NCBI GenBank assembly: GCA_028279585.1
Contig: JANQNL010000198.1
Span: 1-33,371, forward strand
Length of the DNA stretch: 33,371 bases
DNA from: Thermoplasmatota archaeon
GTDB lineage: Archaea; Thermoplasmatota; Penumbrarchaeia; JANQNL01
Direction: 5' to 3'
Shown here: positions 1 to 6,575 of the stretch, in pieces
Layout of the letters: each line of letters opens with the position of its first letter
Position numbering within the stretch: position 1 is the first letter of the stretch
Notes under the pieces: model-generated
The model's input: the letters and a program-made list of their open reading frames with translations, nothing else
The model's database searches: none
What the model was told of the DNA's origin: nothing
Made by a program: the position numbers and the translations under genes

Positions 1-618
1 TTTCCCCCACTTCTCCTTTTGTCTGTAGGTGATCATCTCGTAGGTCCGTCTGTCGGGCTCCCAGGCTGCAGAACAGAGCGCCCCTACCAATCCACGACCC
101 TTCTTGTAGCCTCTGGTCTTGGCTCCAAGGTACTCCAATGCATCCCTGGCCTGGTCTATCTCGATGACCTCATCCAGACCTTTTCGGTACCAGGTAGGAT
201 CGGGGGCCTTGACCATGGCCGCGATGCCTGGGTTGGTGTCTACATCATCGAGCATCAGGAGATCATCAACCCTTCGGGAGAACTTCTCTACAAGCTCCTC
301 GAGGTCCGGTTCCTCGGACTTGTCTGGCTGACAACCCCAAGGGACCGCTCCGATGGCCTCTCCATCTTCTGACGGCTGACCCATCCCAGCAATGCGCATT
401 TGGTCGTTGAACTCTCCCTTGAAGGCCTGGATGGCAACTGCACCATTGCCTCTGGTCTTGAACGGAACTGTAGGATTAAGACGAACAAGACGGGGGAAAC
501 CATAGGGGGTGTATCCCAGTTCCTTGAGAACAAGCAGTGCCTCGAAGGCAAGATAGGTAGTACATCCACCCATGTCCCTGGAGTCCGTGTCGTCGAACGC
601 CAGGATCACTGGTCTCAT
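1..618 (-). CDS. tiaS: tRNA(Ile2) 2-agmatinylcytidine synthetase TiaS, N-terminal part (runs off the left edge)
   Basis: An open frame of 206 codons runs from an ATG at 618 off the left edge. The translation begins MRPVILAFDDTDSRDMGGCT, with FDDTDS at residues 8-13 and a PRLVRLNPTVPFKTRGNGA block at 42-60. Both are hallmarks of TiaS, which uses ATP and agmatine to convert C34 of tRNA-Ile(CAU) to agmatidine so that it reads AUA. Family members are about 420 residues, so roughly half is present and the C-terminal RNA-binding part lies outside. The ATG overlaps the nadC stop in an ATGA, and a GGAGGT ribosome site lies inside the nadC 3' end. The two are therefore probably co-transcribed and translationally coupled. 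The family call comes from motif recognition; the full domain set cannot be checked here. Confidence 0.88.
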   Translation of the reverse strand, partial: MRPVILAFDDTDSRDMGGCTTYLAFEALLVLKELGYTPYGFPRLVRLNPTVPFKTRGNGAVAIQAFKGEFNDQMRIAGMGQPSEDGEAIGAVPWGCQPDKSEEPDLEELVEKFSRRVDDLLMLDDVDTNPGIAAMVKAPDPTWYRKGLDEVIEIDQARDALEYLGAKTRGYKKGRGLVGALCSAAWEPDRRTYEMITYRQKEKWGK

Positions 619-1430
619 TCTACCTCCATGGAGAAGTCCACGCCACGGATGCCGTGGGTAAGCCAGCCCATAGACAAAATATCAGCATGCTTTGCATAGT
701 CTGCAACGTTGTCCGGTTTAAGTCCACCAGAGACCTCGATTATAACGTCTGGGTCCTTCTCCTTGAGAACAGAGTAAGCCTCAGCAGCAGCTTCTGGTGT
801 GAAGTTATCGAGCATTATCCTATGAGCCCCATGCTCCAGTGCCAAGAGTGCGGTCTCAAGGTCCACGACCTCGATCTCGATAGGAGCATCAGAGCTCTCC
901 TTGATACGTCGTAACGCCTCCTCAATCCCACCAGCAAGCTGGATGTGGTTGTCCTTGATGAGTATCGCATCGAACAGCCCATACCTGTGGGGGTCTCCCC
1001 CACCGTGGGTTACAGCGAGCTTCTCGTAGAGCCTGAACCCGGGTGTGGTCTTCCTGGTAGCAGCGACAACTGCCTCTGGGTTGATGCTCTCAACAATATC
1101 CACCATCTTCCTGGTCTCGGTCGCAATGCCAGACATACGGGACATGATGTTCAGAGCAGTTCGCTCAAGCTCCAGGATGTCCACAGCAAGACCTTCGACC
1201 TCGACGACAACCTTGACAGGGGTAAGCTCATCCCCATCAGCAGCAAGCAACTTGGCATCCATATCCCGCAAAGAGAACAGTTCCTTCACAACAAGTAACC
1301 CTGACACCACACACTCCTGCTTGCAAAGGATCTTCGCAGTAGCCTTTTCCTCAGTGAGAACACCACGTGTAGTAATGTCTCCGGTCCGGATGTCGTCCTC
1401 CAGGTAGCTTTCTAGTAGGTCCAAGCTCAC
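615..1430 (-). CDS. nadC: Nicotinate-nucleotide pyrophosphorylase (quinolinate phosphoribosyltransferase)
   Basis: NadC converts quinolinate and PRPP to nicotinate mononucleotide, CO2 and pyrophosphate in de novo NAD synthesis. The protein shows the family's N-terminal LEDDIRTGDITT block, then TARKTTPGFRLYEKLAV-like and GGGDPHRYGL segments that bind quinolinate/PRPP, and IEVEV and MLDNF strands of the barrel. The open frame extends up to 1535, but family members start just before LEDDI, so I chose the GTG at 1428-1430, giving 271 residues. The upstream 35 codons look non-coding and contain a perfect inverted repeat better explained as an operator. The stop overlaps the tiaS start. Function is confident; the start is less so, because no strong Shine-Dalgarno precedes the GTG. 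Confidence 0.9.
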   Translation of the reverse strand: MSLDLLESYLEDDIRTGDITTRGVLTEEKATAKILCKQECVVSGLLVVKELFSLRDMDAKLLAADGDELTPVKVVVEVEGLAVDILELERTALNIMSRMSGIATETRKMVDIVESINPEAVVAATRKTTPGFRLYEKLAVTHGGGDPHRYGLFDAILIKDNHIQLAGGIEEALRRIKESSDAPIEIEVVDLETALLALEHGAHRIMLDNFTPEAAAEAYSVLKEKDPDVIIEVSGGLKPDNVADYAKHADILSMGWLTHGIRGVDFSMEVE

Positions 1431-1468
1431 ACCCGGCCTGTCAACGGAGATGTGATAGATTACATTTG

Positions 1469-1498
1469 TCGTTACAGTGTCACACCGGAGTGTAACGA
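1469..1498 (-). promoter_or_regulatory. Candidate operator upstream of nadC: 8-bp inverted repeat
   Basis: TCGTTACA (1469-1476) and TGTAACGA (1491-1498) form a perfect 8-bp inverted repeat with a 14-nt spacer. The spacer itself holds the palindrome GTGTCACAC (1477-1485). It lies 39-68 nt upstream of the chosen nadC start, a place where a repressor would meet the archaeal transcription machinery. I cannot match it to a known NAD regulator site. Confidence 0.45.
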
Positions 1499-1538
1499 AA
1501 TGGAGTAAACTTTGTACAATTTGATATGATTTCACACA

Positions 1539-1586
1539 GGAAAAGCTTAAATCATGTTGAATATTTCTTTATTGTAGGTCCGGAGG
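1539..1586 (+). promoter_or_regulatory. Promoter and ribosome site of the receiver gene
   Basis: A purine-rich BRE-like GGAAAAG precedes a TATA-like GCTTAAAT at 1545-1552. Initiation would fall near 1575. GGAGG at 1582-1586 sits six nt before the TTG at 1593, which is what supports this rare start codon. Confidence 0.5.
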
Positions 1587-1592
1587 ATTCGC

Positions 1593-1967
1593 TTGACGAA
1601 AGTGCTTATCGTTGACGATGCAGACTACATTGTCGATATCATCTCCCAGACTTTGGAGAGAGAGAACCTGGGTTCAATAGAGGTAGCCCGGGATGGAGAT
1701 GAAGCACTGAAGGTCTTCAAGTCCTTCCAGCCCGACCTTGTTATCATCGACATCCTTATGCCAGAGAGGGATGGCATCTCCACCATCAAGGAGATGGTAC
1801 AGGGTCAGAAGCAGTGCAAGATCATTGCCATTACCTCCCTGGGGAAGGCTTCTTTGAAGAAGCAGGTCCTCGAGGCAGGAGCTGACCGGTTCTTGACAAA
1901 ACCTCTGCAGATGAAGACCATGGTGTCGATCATCAAAGAGGTCCTTGGTGAGACACAAGCTGCGTAG
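1593..1967 (+). CDS. Single-domain response regulator (CheY-like receiver)
   Basis: This 124-residue protein is a stand-alone receiver domain with no output domain. It has the acidic pair D8/D9, the phosphoacceptor D53 in LVIIDILMP, the switch threonine T81 and the conserved lysine K103 in FLTKPL, so all phosphotransfer residues are present. It would be phosphorylated by a histidine kinase encoded elsewhere and relay the signal by protein contact. The start is TTG, supported by GGAGG at good spacing and by the usual 4-5 residue lead to the VDD motif. It is a single gene with its own promoter; neighbours give no clear hint of its pathway. Whether it serves chemotaxis or another output cannot be told from sequence. 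Confidence 0.9.
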   Translation: MTKVLIVDDADYIVDIISQTLERENLGSIEVARDGDEALKVFKSFQPDLVIIDILMPERDGISTIKEMVQGQKQCKIIAITSLGKASLKKQVLEAGADRFLTKPLQMKTMVSIIKEVLGETQAA

Positions 1968-2018
1968 GCTCAAAGCGCTCCCAAGCTCCATTCTATCTCT
2001 TCTCTTAGACAGTTGGAT

Positions 2019-2030
2019 ATACAGCTGTAT
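2019..2030. repeat. Perfect 12-bp palindrome between the receiver gene and the acyl-CoA dehydrogenase gene
   Basis: ATACAGCTGTAT is its own reverse complement. It sits about 20-30 nt upstream of the first TATA candidate for the acyl-CoA dehydrogenase gene. It could be a regulator site, but a single 12-bp palindrome is weak evidence. Confidence 0.3.
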
Positions 2031-2048
2031 CTTAGCCATTGGCAAAAC

Positions 2049-2103
2049 TTTATCTAAATAATCACCATTCTCGCGCCAAATAGTTATTTATAATGCTGGG
2101 GGA
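2049..2103 (+). promoter_or_regulatory. Promoter region and ribosome site of the acyl-CoA dehydrogenase gene
   Basis: Two AT-rich TATA candidates occur, TTTATCTAAATA at 2049-2060 and TTATTTATAAT at 2084-2094. The first would give a leader of about 30 nt that includes the ribosome site GGGGGA at 2098-2103, so it is preferred. The second would put initiation at or near the ATG. Confidence 0.45.
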
Positions 2104-2111
2104 AAAAAGTA

Positions 2112-3251
2112 ATGGATTTCAACCTCAATGAACAGCAGGAAATGATCCGGACCATGGTAAGGGAGTTTGCAGAGAAGGAAATAAAGCCCATTGCCATGAA
2201 GCATGACGAATCCATGGAGTTCCCGATAGAGACCGTCAAGATGATGGCGGGCCTGGGGCTCATGGGCATGATGGTCCCACCAGAATATGGTGGCGGTGGG
2301 ACAGATCCGGTCTCCTACTCTGTAGCCGTGGAAGAGGTATCGAGGGTGGACGCATCACACGGTGTGATAATGTCCGTCAACAACTCGCTCGTATGCTACC
2401 CGATCCTCGCATTCGGAACAGAGGAACAGAAGAAGAAGTACCTGCCAGACCTTGCATCCGGCGCCAAGTTGGGTGGTTTTGGACTTACAGAGCCAAATGC
2501 AGGGACCGACGCAGGTTCACAGAAAACGACAGCCGTAAAGGATGGAGATGAGTACGTCATCACAGGCTCCAAAACGTTCATCACGAATGCCTGTGCAGCA
2601 GAGACCTTCGTCATCTTCGCCATGACAGATATTGAAGCAGGTGCCCGAGGCATCTCTGCCTTCATCATCGAGAACTCCTACCCGGGTTTCAGCCTGGGCA
2701 AGTACGAGGATAAGCTGGGTATCCGGTGCTCCGGCCAGCAGGAACTGTTCTTCGATGAGATGCGCGTGCCTGCAGAGAACCTCCTTGGTGAGGAAGGCCA
2801 GGGGTTCAAGATAGCAATGGCGACGCTTGACGGTGGAAGGATAGGTATCGCATCCCAGGCAGTAGGTATTGCCCAGGGTGCACTCGATGAGGCAATAGAG
2901 TATTCCAAGCAGCGCGAGCAGTTCGGAAAGCCAATTGCAGCCTTCCAGGCCATCCAGTGGATGATAGCCGACATGGCAGCCCAGGTGGATGCAGCAAGGC
3001 TCCTTACAAGGCGTGCAGCTTTTGTCAAGGGTGAAGGCAAACGTTACTCCTACGAAGCAGCAATGGCAAAGCTCGTTGCGTCCGAGAACTGCATGTGGGT
3101 GTGCGACAAGGCCCTTCAGATCCATGGCGGATACGGCTATACCAAAGAATATGTCGTGGAGAGGTTCTTCCGCGACGCCAAGATCACGCAGATCTACGAG
3201 GGGACATCAGAGGTCCAGAGGATGGTCATATCCTCTACCCTCCTGCGGTAG
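2112..3251 (+). CDS. Acyl-CoA dehydrogenase (FAD, short/medium-chain type)
   Basis: This 379-residue flavoenzyme has the full acyl-CoA dehydrogenase architecture: an N-terminal helical domain, a middle beta domain with FGLTEPNAGTDAGSQ at 123-136 and FITNA, and a C-terminal helical domain. It ends in QIYEGTSEVQRM, which carries the probable catalytic glutamate E363 that removes the alpha proton. It oxidises an acyl-CoA to the enoyl-CoA and passes electrons to an electron-transfer flavoprotein. Length and motifs match short-chain or branched-chain members, but substrate cannot be fixed from sequence. No other beta-oxidation gene is adjacent. Acs further along the window suggests that acyl or acetyl units are used as carbon. 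A hairpin-plus-T-run follows the stop, so it is probably monocistronic. Confidence 0.93.
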   Translation: MDFNLNEQQEMIRTMVREFAEKEIKPIAMKHDESMEFPIETVKMMAGLGLMGMMVPPEYGGGGTDPVSYSVAVEEVSRVDASHGVIMSVNNSLVCYPILAFGTEEQKKKYLPDLASGAKLGGFGLTEPNAGTDAGSQKTTAVKDGDEYVITGSKTFITNACAAETFVIFAMTDIEAGARGISAFIIENSYPGFSLGKYEDKLGIRCSGQQELFFDEMRVPAENLLGEEGQGFKIAMATLDGGRIGIASQAVGIAQGALDEAIEYSKQREQFGKPIAAFQAIQWMIADMAAQVDAARLLTRRAAFVKGEGKRYSYEAAMAKLVASENCMWVCDKALQIHGGYGYTKEYVVERFFRDAKITQIYEGTSEVQRMVISSTLLR

Positions 3252-3268
3252 ACCGATCCTTTAACACC

Positions 3269-3287
3269 GGCCCTCTGGCCATTTTTT
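3269..3287 (+). terminator. Hairpin plus T-run after the acyl-CoA dehydrogenase gene
   Basis: GGCC (3269-3272), a CTCT loop and GGCC (3277-3280) are followed by ATTTTTT to 3287. It lies 18 nt after the stop codon. The stem is short, but the T-run alone can stop archaeal RNA polymerase. Confidence 0.55.
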
Positions 3288-3338
3288 CACAGGGGTGCCG
3301 CTGTACAGGGTCACGACCGACGTTAAGGAGTGATATGC

Positions 3339-4364
3339 ATGTTACGGGAATGTCCCGATCATGGTTACTTTAGGGGCGAGACATGCCCCATGTGCGACAA
3401 CGGTGGCAGGTTCCTCATGAGCACAGAGGAACTGGACCGCTTGGGTCGGATTATGGCCGGGGTCCTAAGGCACTTTCCACAGCGCTTTGGACTTCGGATG
3501 AACAGACACGGTTACGTGGACATCAACGCACTGGTCCGTGAGGTGAGGAAGCGCAGACAGCAGTTCCATTGGATGCGTCCACACCACATCAGGGCCATTG
3601 TCATTACGGATCCCAAAGGTAGGTACCAGGTAGTAGGGACCAAGGTCCGAGCGACCTACGGTCATTCCATCGAAGTTGAACTGGACCTTCCAGAGGAGGA
3701 TATCCCAGACAACCTCTACTATCCAACCGGTGAGGAAGATCTCAATGACCTTCTCGAGAACGGTATCACACCGTCTGACAGAAGGGATGTGCACCTTTCG
3801 CACTCAGCAAAGGACGCATACGTTGCAGGTTCCTACAGGATAGAGGTCCCGATCATCTTGGAGGTCGATGCCAACGGATGTATGGAAGATGGCATCATGA
3901 TCCAGAAGGCAGGGACAACGGTCTATCTGACAAAGGACGTCCCTCCAAAGTACCTGAAGGTCATAGAGTTCGACAAGTCCGAGATCGAAGAGGAAGAGGA
4001 GGAGGACCCCATGGAGGAACCTGTGGGCGAGGCCCCAATGACCGAGGTACCACTGGAAGATATGGACTCCGGGGAAGAACCCGAGGCTGAGCCAGAAGAG
4101 GAAACCGTTGAGGAAGAACCCGAGGCTGAGCCAGTAGAAGAGATCCCTGCTGAGGAACCTGAAGCAGAACCAGAAGCTGAGGAACCCGAGGAGGAGCCTG
4201 AAGCAGAACCAGAAGCTGAGGAACCCGAGGAGGAGCCTGAAGCAGAGCCTGAAGAAGCTCCAGCTGAAGAACCTGCTGAGGAAGAGCCAGCCGAGGAACC
4301 TGAAGCTGACGACGACCTCGACCTCGATGACGACGCCATCCTCGACGAAGACTTCGAAGAATAA
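3339..4364 (+). CDS. kptA: RNA 2'-phosphotransferase KptA/Tpt1 with zinc-finger N-terminus and long acidic C-terminal tail
   Basis: KptA transfers a 2'-phosphate from RNA to NAD, releasing nicotinamide. The first 25 residues form the zinc-binding segment of archaeal members (C5, H8, C16, C19). The catalytic body follows: LRHFP around R44/H45, the winged-helix HGYVDINALV, RATYGHS at 104-110, LYYPT at 127-131 and RRDVHLS near R149. I chose ATG 3339 because AAGGAGTGA (3325-3333) is ideally placed; an in-frame GTG at 3330 lies inside that site. The oddity is residues 213-341, almost entirely Glu, Pro, Ala and Asp, with a 39-bp exact tandem repeat. Typical KptA proteins end near residue 210. The gene heads a plus-strand run continuing into phospholipid genes. 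Confidence 0.93.
   Translation: MLRECPDHGYFRGETCPMCDNGGRFLMSTEELDRLGRIMAGVLRHFPQRFGLRMNRHGYVDINALVREVRKRRQQFHWMRPHHIRAIVITDPKGRYQVVGTKVRATYGHSIEVELDLPEEDIPDNLYYPTGEEDLNDLLENGITPSDRRDVHLSHSAKDAYVAGSYRIEVPIILEVDANGCMEDGIMIQKAGTTVYLTKDVPPKYLKVIEFDKSEIEEEEEEDPMEEPVGEAPMTEVPLEDMDSGEEPEAEPEEETVEEEPEAEPVEEIPAEEPEAEPEAEEPEEEPEAEPEAEEPEEEPEAEPEEAPAEEPAEEEPAEEPEADDDLDLDDDAILDEDFEE
4158..4235 (+). repeat. Two exact tandem copies of a 39-bp unit inside the kptA acidic tail
   Basis: A 13-codon unit encoding PEAEPEAEEPEEE is repeated exactly at 4158-4196 and 4197-4235, and a decayed third copy starts at 4236. An earlier pair of EEPEAEP blocks lies near 4076 and 4115. The exact DNA identity points to recent slippage or unequal exchange. 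Confidence 0.9.
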
Positions 4365-4384
4365 GGACCAATAGGTCCATGGAG
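4365..4384 (+). promoter_or_regulatory. Small hairpin and ribosome site between kptA and the decarboxylase gene
   Basis: GGACC (4365-4369), AATA, GGTCC (4374-4378) forms a 5-bp hairpin directly before the ribosome site GGAG at 4381-4384, which precedes ATG 4390. The hairpin could modulate translation, or it may be chance. Confidence 0.3.
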
Positions 4385-4389
4385 CTATC

Positions 4390-5025
4390 ATGTTCTTTGC
4401 TAGAGGATGGTTGCCCTTTGCACTGATCCCTCTTGGCATAGCCCTATTGATAGTTGCCATACTGTTCCTGACAGACCTACTGTTCACGCCGCTGGTCCTC
4501 ATCCTACTGATACCGATCCTTTTCATCGGTTTCATCAAGTGGTTCTTCAGAGACCCCGAAAGGACCATCGGTGAGGACATCGTGGCTCCAGCAGATGGTG
4601 TGGTCCAGTCCATCGACCAGATAGGACCTAATACGAGGATAGCTATATTCATGAACCCGTTCAATGTCCATGTCAATAGGTTCCCTATGGACTGCACAGT
4701 AACTGGCAAGAAGTACCATGAGGGTGGATATCTTCCGGCCTACAACAAGGAGTCCGAGCAGAACGAGCGTCTACACACCTACATCAAGACCGCTATAGGC
4801 AAAGTGGAGCTCGTACAGATATCCGGAGCTTTGGTCCGAAGGATCGACCCATATTACGAGATGGGAATGGAATATCCCAAAGGGACCAGGATGGGCATGA
4901 TAAGGTTCGGTTCAAGGGTCGATACGTACCTGCCATCGAAGAAGGTCTCAACTGCGGTCCAGGTCAGTGACAAGACCAAGGCTGGGATAACAACGATAGC
5001 AACCATCGGGAAGAAGAGGAAGTGA
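4390..5025 (+). CDS. psd: Archaetidylserine decarboxylase (short phosphatidylserine decarboxylase family)
   Basis: This 211-residue enzyme decarboxylates archaetidylserine to archaetidylethanolamine. The N-terminus has two closely spaced hydrophobic segments at about 8-28 and 31-50 that anchor it in the membrane. RDPER (54-58), APADG with D69, and FNVHVNR with H94 are family landmarks. IRFGSRVD places the self-cleavage site at G174-S175, where the serine becomes the pyruvoyl cofactor of the alpha chain. Everything needed for maturation is present. Length matches the short archaeal/bacterial form. GGAG five nt upstream supports ATG 4390. The synthase that makes its substrate starts 4 nt after its stop, so the two are almost certainly translated from one message. 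Confidence 0.93.
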   Translation: MFFARGWLPFALIPLGIALLIVAILFLTDLLFTPLVLILLIPILFIGFIKWFFRDPERTIGEDIVAPADGVVQSIDQIGPNTRIAIFMNPFNVHVNRFPMDCTVTGKKYHEGGYLPAYNKESEQNERLHTYIKTAIGKVELVQISGALVRRIDPYYEMGMEYPKGTRMGMIRFGSRVDTYLPSKKVSTAVQVSDKTKAGITTIATIGKKRK

Positions 5026-5029
5026 GGTC

Positions 5030-6073
5030 ATGCTGAAAGCGCTTCGAAAGATATCCGTTGCAGATGTCATCACCATTAGTAACGGGTTCTGCGCTATCGT
5101 GGCCATAACCTTTGCCATAGACGGCCAGCTCCTCATCGCTTGCATCCTTCTATGGCTATGCTCGATCCTGGACGGCCTGGATGGCATGTTCGCAAGGATC
5201 TTCGGTACAAAGCATAACTATGGACGATACCTCGACTCAATGTCCGATGTGGTAGCATTCTGCATCGCACCTGGCATACTGGTCTACCAAACCTTCATCG
5301 AGGTTCAGCCAGATGGTGCTGTCGAGTCCTCGATATACAACTACAACAACTTCTTCGTGATGATAGCCGTGGTCCTCTACATAGGATTTGGAGCCTTCAG
5401 GCTCGTTAAGTTCTCGTTCGATGGCTACAAGCACAAGGACTTCTTTGGGATCCCATCACCAGTAGCGGCACTGATGGTAATCTTCACAGTTTACTTCCAC
5501 GTGCTTGCAAGTACCGATGTGATCTCTACACCGCTTCTATCCTATCTCGAGCTCAATCCTGTCTGCTTGGCCATAGTGATAATATGCGCCTTCCTCATGG
5601 TCTCTGACATCGTCTACATCAAGACCAAGGGACTTATCGGTGTATTTGTTGGCGCGGTCATTGTATCGGTCCTCATTGCAGCCACCTTGACAGAGTTCAG
5701 CTCAATAGGGGAGCGGGCAAACTACATCCCCCAGATCATCGGCTTTGGCTGCACCATCCTATACGTTGTGATCAACCCGGTCCTGGACATAGGTAACGCC
5801 ACCGAGAAGGGATACTGGAGCAGACGAAAGGTGAAGCGCAAGGTGAGGCGTCAAAAAAGGAGCGCCAGACGGAAGCGCCGTGAACTTCGTATGGAAGCTG
5901 GAGAAGGACCGATACGTGCCAGTCTTCCACAGAACCTTTATGGTTTCGAGCTTGACAGACCCCGAAGGATAGGTATCCAAAGACCTGCATGGAGGATGTC
6001 AAGGCAAGACCGTATCGAAGAAGAGGTCTCATCTGTCCTTGACGAGATAGAGGACGCACTGGACGATGAATGA
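5030..6073 (+). CDS. pssA: Archaetidylserine synthase (CDP-alcohol phosphatidyltransferase family)
   Basis: It joins serine to CDP-archaeol, releasing CMP, and supplies the adjacent decarboxylase. The CDP-alcohol phosphotransferase signature is intact: D48, D51-G52, A55-R56, G65, D69 and D73. Multiple hydrophobic helices cover roughly residues 12-255, as expected for an integral membrane enzyme. The C-terminal 80 or so residues are unusual: a strongly basic stretch near 262-285 (many Arg/Lys), then an acidic end (EEEVSSVLDEIEDALDDE). This soluble tail is longer than in family members I know and may face the cytoplasm. The start is ATG 5030, with GAGG overlapping the psd stop. mptD follows at 10 nt, so this is one operon. 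Confidence 0.92.
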   Translation: MLKALRKISVADVITISNGFCAIVAITFAIDGQLLIACILLWLCSILDGLDGMFARIFGTKHNYGRYLDSMSDVVAFCIAPGILVYQTFIEVQPDGAVESSIYNYNNFFVMIAVVLYIGFGAFRLVKFSFDGYKHKDFFGIPSPVAALMVIFTVYFHVLASTDVISTPLLSYLELNPVCLAIVIICAFLMVSDIVYIKTKGLIGVFVGAVIVSVLIAATLTEFSSIGERANYIPQIIGFGCTILYVVINPVLDIGNATEKGYWSRRKVKRKVRRQKRSARRKRRELRMEAGEGPIRASLPQNLYGFELDRPRRIGIQRPAWRMSRQDRIEEEVSSVLDEIEDALDDE

Positions 6074-6082
6074 GGTGATAGA

Positions 6083-6484
6083 ATGGGAAATGGTCAGATA
6101 GAAAGGATAGATGGCTCCGAGAAGTATTTCAACTGCACAGAGACACAGAGACTGGTCTTCGAAGCTGGGATAAAGTTAGGCACCATCTACCATCAGTTCA
6201 CAGGAACCCCTCTCTCAAAGGACTCGGTTGCTGATCTGGAAAAGGCCATCGAGGGGGCCATCTCGGTCCAACCCTATGTCGAGGAGATTCAGGTCAAGAT
6301 CGATTGGTCCCAGAGGAGCGAGAAAGATGTTCCCAAGGTCGTCACTTATACCTCTTTAACTGGCAATATGATCGATGCAACTGTGACCCTTACAGATGGA
6401 AAACAGAGGGTTGTAGCAAGGATGAGACTTGTTGATGAGCTCAATTATCCACTTATGTACATCGAGTCCGTAGAAGACGTATGA
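6083..6484 (+). CDS. mptD: Archaeal dihydroneopterin aldolase MptD
   Basis: MptD cleaves 7,8-dihydroneopterin to 6-hydroxymethyl-dihydropterin and glycolaldehyde in pterin cofactor synthesis (methanopterin or folate). The 133-residue length and the block FEAGIKLGTIYHQFTGTP (26-43), followed by LEKAIEGAISVQPYVEEIQVKID, are characteristic of the archaeal family, which is unrelated to bacterial FolB. A near-perfect ribosome site GAGGTGAT (6072-6079) overlaps the pssA stop, so mptD is the last gene of the lipid operon. The link between lipid and pterin genes has no obvious biochemical logic. The call rests on recognising the family by eye. Confidence 0.82.
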   Translation: MGNGQIERIDGSEKYFNCTETQRLVFEAGIKLGTIYHQFTGTPLSKDSVADLEKAIEGAISVQPYVEEIQVKIDWSQRSEKDVPKVVTYTSLTGNMIDATVTLTDGKQRVVARMRLVDELNYPLMYIESVEDV

Positions 6485-6530
6485 AAACGTTACCATAAGT
6501 TGTCATCTATAGCGTCTGGACATACGTGTG

Positions 6531-6547
6531 GAAAAAAGATTATATAG
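6531..6547 (+). promoter_or_regulatory. Strong TATA promoter giving a leaderless message for the KaiC-like gene
   Basis: The BRE-like GAAAAAAG is followed by ATTATATAG (6539-6547). About 26-30 nt downstream lies ATG 6576, so transcription and translation start at almost the same place. No Shine-Dalgarno is seen. Confidence 0.65.
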
Positions 6548-6575
6548 CGTTATACTGTTGATAATCTCGCATAGT

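Noticed and set aside
1431..1535. 35-codon N-terminal extension of NadC
   Set aside because: Family members start near LEDDI, and this stretch holds the inverted-repeat operator candidate.
3923..4339. Ser/Gly-rich 138-codon minus-strand open frame
   Set aside because: It mirrors the acidic kptA tail (Glu and Pro codons reversed); no ribosome site or independent support.
3804..4709. 301-codon minus-strand open frame across kptA and psd
   Set aside because: It is antisense to two well-supported genes; the apparent repeats come from the Glu/Pro repeats of kptA read backwards.
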